From NCBI RefSeq assembly GCF_027596085.1, contig NC_072450.1, positions 30,037,676 through 30,101,675 on the forward strand: a DNA stretch of 64,000 bases. Reading direction: 5' to 3'. This stretch comes from Anoplopoma fimbria. Lineage: Eukaryota; Chordata; Actinopteri; Perciformes; Anoplopomatidae. A program made the position numbers and the translations under genes. This document shows, piece after piece, positions 59,671-64,000 of this stretch (position 1 is its first letter; each line of letters starts with the position of its first letter). Below the pieces are notes generated by a model. It did no database searches, was not told the origin of the DNA, and worked only from the letters and a program-made list of their open reading frames with translations.

Positions 59671-59890
59671 TCATTTCTTTTTTAACTCTGGCACCAAGCG
59701 CTCAGGAATCCTGTAGCTCCTCTGCCGCCCTGGAGCATCCTTATTTAGCTGAATCTTATGCTGGACAAGGGTGGGGAAGCCCGGCGTCTCTCTGAAGAGC
59801 GTTGGGTCCAGAAGAGGTGCCACATTTGCCTGCTCAGAGGTGATCAGATGAGAAAGATCCACTGGACTGGACTCCACTGTGCTGGCAAGA
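59671..59890 (-). pseudogene. Gypsy RT N-terminal linker
   Basis: The minus-strand frame ESSPVDLSHLITSEQANVAP, then F-P-T-L-V-Q-H-K-I-Q-L, R-Q-R-S-Y-R-I-P-E-R-L and V-P-E-L-K-K, the usual lead-in to a Gypsy RT. It directly follows the integrase C-terminus and is cut from the RT core by the LINE insertion. Confidence 0.8.
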
Positions 59891-60009
59891 AATAACTTCT
59901 GGACTGCACGAACAAACAGATGATGGTGCGTTGGCTCCTGGTGAACCTGGAACTTCTTTCTTCTTTCTGATATTTCTTTAGTCTCTCTGGTAAGGTCACC
60001 TATGAACTC

Positions 60010-60885
60010 GCCATCTGTCTTGTGATTTCCTAAGGTTCATGCCACTTGGTCAAGTGCTTGCAGTCCGAAGTAGGAAGCAGTAACAGTAACAGTACCTTTC
60101 CTCATGGTTCAAAACCCCTTTCTATATCCTTTTGGTCATACCACTTCTTTTGGTTCTGTTGAGCCGTCCTCCTGGGCCAGTGCTGACATATCCTCCAACC
60201 TTTATCTCATCTTGACCATGTATGCCACCACGTCCTTCAAGAGGTCCAGTGGCCCTTTCACCTGGCGTCCATAAAGCAGTTCAAATGGTTAAAAGCCGGT
60301 TGAAGCCTGTGGCACCTCCCAGTAGGCGAAAAGCGGATAAGGCAGCCATTGGTCCCAATCAGCTCATGTGTGGGACACAAACTTGAGCATCATGTTTTTC
60401 AGTGTCTGATTGTATCTTTCAACCAGCCATCTGTTTGGGGGTGATAAGGGGTGTTCCTAATTCCCTTTACTCCTAACAGCTGATATACCTGCTGTAGCAA
60501 CCTAGACATAACATTTGGTTTATGGCCTGTCAGGACCTCTTTAGGCCTTCCTACCCTGGAGAGCTGTAAAAGGCAATTAGCAACATTTCTGGCTTTAACA
60601 GACTTTAGGGGGAAAGCTTCAGGATAGCAGGTTGCATAATCACAGATTACCAAGATGTACCTGTTACCAGAGGAACTCCTCTCTAATGGTCCCACTACAT
60701 CCATGCCTATTCTTTCAAAAGGTGTCTCAATAATTGGCAATGGCTGTAGCTGGGTCTCTGCAAAGTCAGCTTACGCTTACAAAACTGCAAAACCTGCCTA
60801 TAAATACCTGGCCATACAATACAAGTTTTTTGAAATGCAATATGTCCTGGCCATGGTAATGTGTGCCCAAGATCCATAACCCTTT
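60010..60885 (-). pseudogene. Gypsy integrase located before RT
   Basis: The minus strand gives finger remains (W-P-G-H-I-A-F, Q-V-L-Q-F-C-K-R), then ERIGMDVVGPLERSSSGNRY and DYATCYPEAFPLKSV (first Asp), a damaged second-Asp motif (V-L-T-G-H instead of L-T-D-Q/H-G), and NTPYHPQTDG. At the Glu site the frame reads W-L-K-D-T. After a shift come F-E-L-L-Y-G-R-Q-V-K-G-P-L-D-L-L and Q-K-K-W-Y-D-Q-K. Several shifts and stops occur between 60400 and 60010. Inactive. Confidence 0.82.
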
Positions 60886-61619
60886 GTCTGAATTGCTGTG
60901 GTGGTGCTAAAGCATCTACCTCACCATTGGACTGATAGATATTCCCTTTTTTACTACTTAGGTAATGTAATGGCTTCTTTCCTTATTTCTAGTTCCTAGT
61001 TTCTTATTCTATCACCGAGAAACGTGCTGAACAGGGTTTCGCCAGTTATGTCCATTGAGGTTACTCACAGGTTTGTCATCCAGGCATAGTCAGGTGGATG
61101 AAGCGGATGAATGAATGGAAGGGCAACGTGTGTGCGTGGGTGTTAATGTGTGTGTGTGTGTGTTTGTGTGTTAAACCACGCTACAACAACAAAATAAAAG
61201 GATATACTGCAGCAACCCAAAGCAAAGAAAAACAGTATATCATAAACCTTTCGCTTGAATGAACAATAACTTAATTAACCTATATAAACCCTTTAAAAAA
61301 CTATTTCAATTATCGGCATCCTTTACGCTTGTGCGCAGCAAATATAACAAAGGGGCTGACGCCATCAACGGGTGCCAATTTATCAGCTCTTCGAGGCCAT
61401 GATTGGCCACATGGAGCAAAAATACCAACTAAAGCCCAAAAGCATCTCTCGTATTAACAATAAATTAAATTCTCCTTTTTTGGCTCCTACAGGTAACTTC
61501 CTCTAGACAGTTTGGGCAACCATGCTTGACTCCCTCAACCTCTGTCACCTTCTCAAACAAAAGCTTTAAAGTAGGGTCTTTTTTTGGTAGTGCACCTACA
61601 TCTGGCGGAAGGCCTAAAT
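60886..61619. other. Unassigned insertion or decayed pol between PR and IN
   Basis: No pol frame can be followed here. A short (TG)n run lies at 61147-61170. The stretch may be an insertion into the Gypsy element or a badly decayed linker. Confidence 0.4.
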
Positions 61620-62415
61620 CTAATAGATGACTTGGGTAGAAGTCTCTTCCGTCACCTTAGCTGTGCCCTTACATTTCTCTCTCCTCCTTTCTGCTTGAGA
61701 TTTAGAAGGCCTCACTTTACTTTTCTTCCACTCCACCCCAAAGAATGGCAACTCCTTGAGAACTTCCTTTGAACTCTGAGCCCTTGTGGTCACCCTTACA
61801 CAAGCTTTAGATTTCCCTGTTACTGGAACCACAGCAGCTTCTACTAATTTGGCTTCCCTGCATTCTTGCCCTGCGCTCTGAGCCTTCGTAGTTCCTGGGT
61901 TGGGTGTGATAGGCTTGCCTTTTCCTGCCTGCCACACAAGATCAAAGAGGATGGGGACATCATTGCCAACAATGACAGCATATGGTAACTTGGGAGCCAA
62001 AGCTACTGGCAAAAGAAAGGTCTGCCCACCTTCTGTCAGATATGCCTCAGCAGTAGGATACACATGCTCATCCCCATGAATTCAACTTATGCAGGTCTTA
62101 TCCCCACTCCACTTGTCCCTTGGCACTAGGCTGGACAGTACCACTGTCTGAAACCCCCTTTTTCTAAAAGAGCTATTTCTCTTGAACATTAACTAGAACT
62201 GGTGCAGTACGGGCTGTCTCTTTAACTACCTGTTGTGTAGTTGGCATAACACAGGTAACATCGCACATCCCGTCTAAAAGATCTGAAAGGAGTGCTTTTA
62301 TCAGGGTTTGACTTGCTGGTAATACTAGATGGACACTGCCTAGTGCTGGAAAAACTCTACCTTGAGCCTGACCAGAGCCCCACTCACCCCCAGTGAATTT
62401 AATTCTCTGACCCAT
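61620..62415 (-). pseudogene. Gypsy protease-region remnants (Gmr1-like)
   Basis: Two minus-strand frames. The first (62415-62173) is unassigned, with FPALGSVHLVLPASQTLIK-like hydrophobic content. The second (62063-61620) begins A-Y-L-T-E-G-G-Q-T-F-L-L-P-V-A and K-L-P-Y-A-V-I-V-G-N-D-V-P-I-L-F-D-L, the second half of a Gypsy protease (the I-V-G-x-D-V/L-P block), then a long basic, Lys/Glu-rich linker. The D-S/T-G active site was not located. Confidence 0.6.
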
Positions 62416-64000
62416 TTCGAAAACAAGTCTTTTAGGCGAACATACAGCTCACGTGGGGTCTCTCCTTAAGGGATATTCATAGATCAAAACCTTCGGCAGT
62501 AAGTACATGCTGTGAGTTCATATTTTGCCAATATGAAGCTTAGCGGAAGCTCAGTCAGGACGAATCTCTTGTCCATTCATAAGCTCACTCGCTCCCTCCC
62601 TTAAGCCAATCACATCGTTGCTGTCAAACTAAATATGCTCTCTGCTGCTGTCAGTTATCATAATTCGGATGGGAAGCAGATGCATATGGCTAAAATTTCC
62701 CTTACCCTTTGTAGCATAGCGTTGTTGGTTACACATATGATGTCAGATTCCGACTTCAATCCTTTTCAGGGAGAGTCAGGTCTCAACATTAATGATCAGC
62801 TGGAGCTGGCATTCAGCCCACCAGGCGACCGTCGCAGGAGCATTTGCTAAGCGTCTCCACCTCAGACGATGAAGGAAGCCCTCTTGGCTCAGCTAGAAGA
62901 TTGCGGCATTATTGCAGCACCAGGACTCCCTCTCTCCCAGCTCCGCAAGATAGTGAGCATAACAGTTAGCCGCGATCCGGTCAGGTGCCAGGCGTAAAAG
63001 GGTGAAGAAAGCCGGCTCATCACAAGCTCCCCAGACAAAGGGAAAGTACGTAGCTGCCCTTAATCTTTCTCCACCAGCAACTCCGGGCCCCTATAATGCA
63101 GACAACACCGTTATCTCCACCCTAGTCACTCATTAGCTCGATCCAGATAATTGATGCTCGCCTTCAATCCCTTGAAAAAGCGGCATCTACAACTACAACA
63201 TCAGCCACCATCGGTGCCACCCAGGACTCATGCGGCAAACAAGCGTCACGGAAGATCAGGCTTCCACATCCACTCCAATGGAAGTCACCCAACATTCTCT
63301 GGATTCTGCAGTCCCCGCTCCGTGTTGACTGTCATGACATGCAGCATTCAAGTTTTTTTTCACCCATTTAGAGTGAAAATGATTCTTCTCCAAATGTGCC
63401 ATATTATCAAAGAGGTTTGTTATTCAAGTAGACATTCTCTGGAAATCCATCTTGGAAAAAGCACAATCTGACAGACAGAGTGAAGTGCTTAGAGAAGTGA
63501 CAGAAAGAAGAAAAGCACATGAATAGATTTGTGCGTTTGGAACAAAAAGACGGCTGTCTAAAGTCTAAAGTCAGATGAAAACAAACAAACGCCATTGTAC
63601 TGTGTATATCTATAATAAGTAATTAGAAGAAATACTGGGATTATATAATGCCAGAAACTTATCCTTCATACTGTAGTTCTAAAGCTCAGAGAAAGAAACT
63701 AAAATTTTATTCCCTTGGACATTCCGCAAGCTCATATTAAACCTTAGTGCTGTATTTGACTTAGATCTGAACTTTAAAGTTCATGTGTGTATATGCATAT
63801 CTATTTTGAAATTCTCTCTCTGATTTTTAAACCACACATTTTCTACAAATTACACAATGAGTATTATCTTTCTTTTAATTAAGGAGTACACTGGACTAGA
63901 CTTGGTCATTGAACACAGAAGGAGCAGCCGACTTATGCAGCCAGTTTTCTTTCAAAGGCACATATCTTATTCTGTTAACTCAGAGCCTGCTGGCTTTAAA
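62416..64000. other. Unassigned; possible gag-like remnant at 62640-63330
   Basis: Plus-strand frames include MKEALLAQLEDCGIIAAPGL, P-L-S-Q-L-R-K-I-V (about 62870) and I-D-A-R-L-Q-S-L-E-K-A-A (about 63150), which resemble gag-like proteins of fish YR retroelements, but shifts make this uncertain. From 63340 to the right edge nothing is recognised. Confidence 0.3.

Larger units (their letters stand above)
58689..62415 (-). mobile_element. Ty3/Gypsy element with Gmr1-like PR-IN-RT order
   Basis: On the minus strand the domains come in the order protease region (62415-61620), integrase (60885-60010), RT (59890-58689). In ordinary Ty3/Gypsy elements integrase is last. The integrase C-terminus passes within about 120 bp into the RT N-terminal linker, so this is not a chance neighbour. 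The order is that of the Gmr1 group of deuterostome Gypsy elements. RT is split by an L2-type LINE insertion. RNase H, LTRs and most of gag are absent. Confidence 0.78.

Overview
The window looks like teleost fish genomic DNA. There are no operons or prokaryotic genes. Almost everything recognisable is a fish-type transposable element (Ty3/Gypsy, Bel-Pao, DIRS-like, CR1/L2-type and L1-type LINEs, tRNA-derived SINEs, hAT and Tc1 DNA transposons), set in AT-rich DNA with vertebrate-style microsatellites. A 100-N run at 3216-3315 shows this is a draft scaffold. Elements were identified by reading translations by eye against family knowledge; no search was run, so family names below clade level are tentative.

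Only one host gene can be supported: a minus-strand V-set immunoglobulin gene at 35.3-37.8 kb that resembles vstm2b. Three coding exons are visible, including a 30-nt micro-exon with correct splice sites and matching phases. The signal-peptide exon and the last exon were not found. A 270-bp polypyrimidine tract and GC-rich DNA lie upstream of it. A second possible host feature is a promoter-like stretch with a 25-nt coding first exon at 16.46-16.68 kb on the plus strand.

Layout: 1-3.2 kb, 3' half of a fairly young Ty3/Gypsy element (RNase H end, integrase, LTR). 3.3-4.1 kb, two LINE fragments. 5.1-5.5 kb, a solo-LTR-like sequence. 6.6-10.2 kb, a decayed second Gypsy element (gag, protease, partial RT) between 150-bp direct repeats. 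12.7-16.45 kb, a minus-strand DIRS-like tyrosine-recombinase retroelement with 107-bp tandem repeats at its 3' side and a plus-strand transposase-like gene inserted in it. 17.9-21.2 kb, two LINE copies head to head, then a Bel-Pao fragment. 22.9-23.2 kb, a SINE. 24-35 kb, mostly unassigned DNA with a LINE and a hAT MITE. 41.1 kb, a complete SINE with an L2-type tail. 43.4-46.7 kb, copies of an unclassified repeat with L1-type and other LINE pieces. 47.5-49.6 kb, Tc1, Bel-Pao integrase and LINE fragments. 55.7-58.2 kb, an L2-type LINE containing a SINE that itself contains a TTAA-flanked MITE. 58.7-62.4 kb, a minus-strand Ty3/Gypsy element with integrase placed before reverse transcriptase (Gmr1-like order), interrupted by an L2-type 3' end.

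The genes do not form a common pathway. The main story is repeated nested insertion. The most useful observations are the Gmr1-like domain order, the three-level nest with a precise TTAA empty-site inference, SINE copies that share a head and body but differ in tail, the DIRS-like element with its tandem array, and the intact micro-exon in the vstm2b-like gene.
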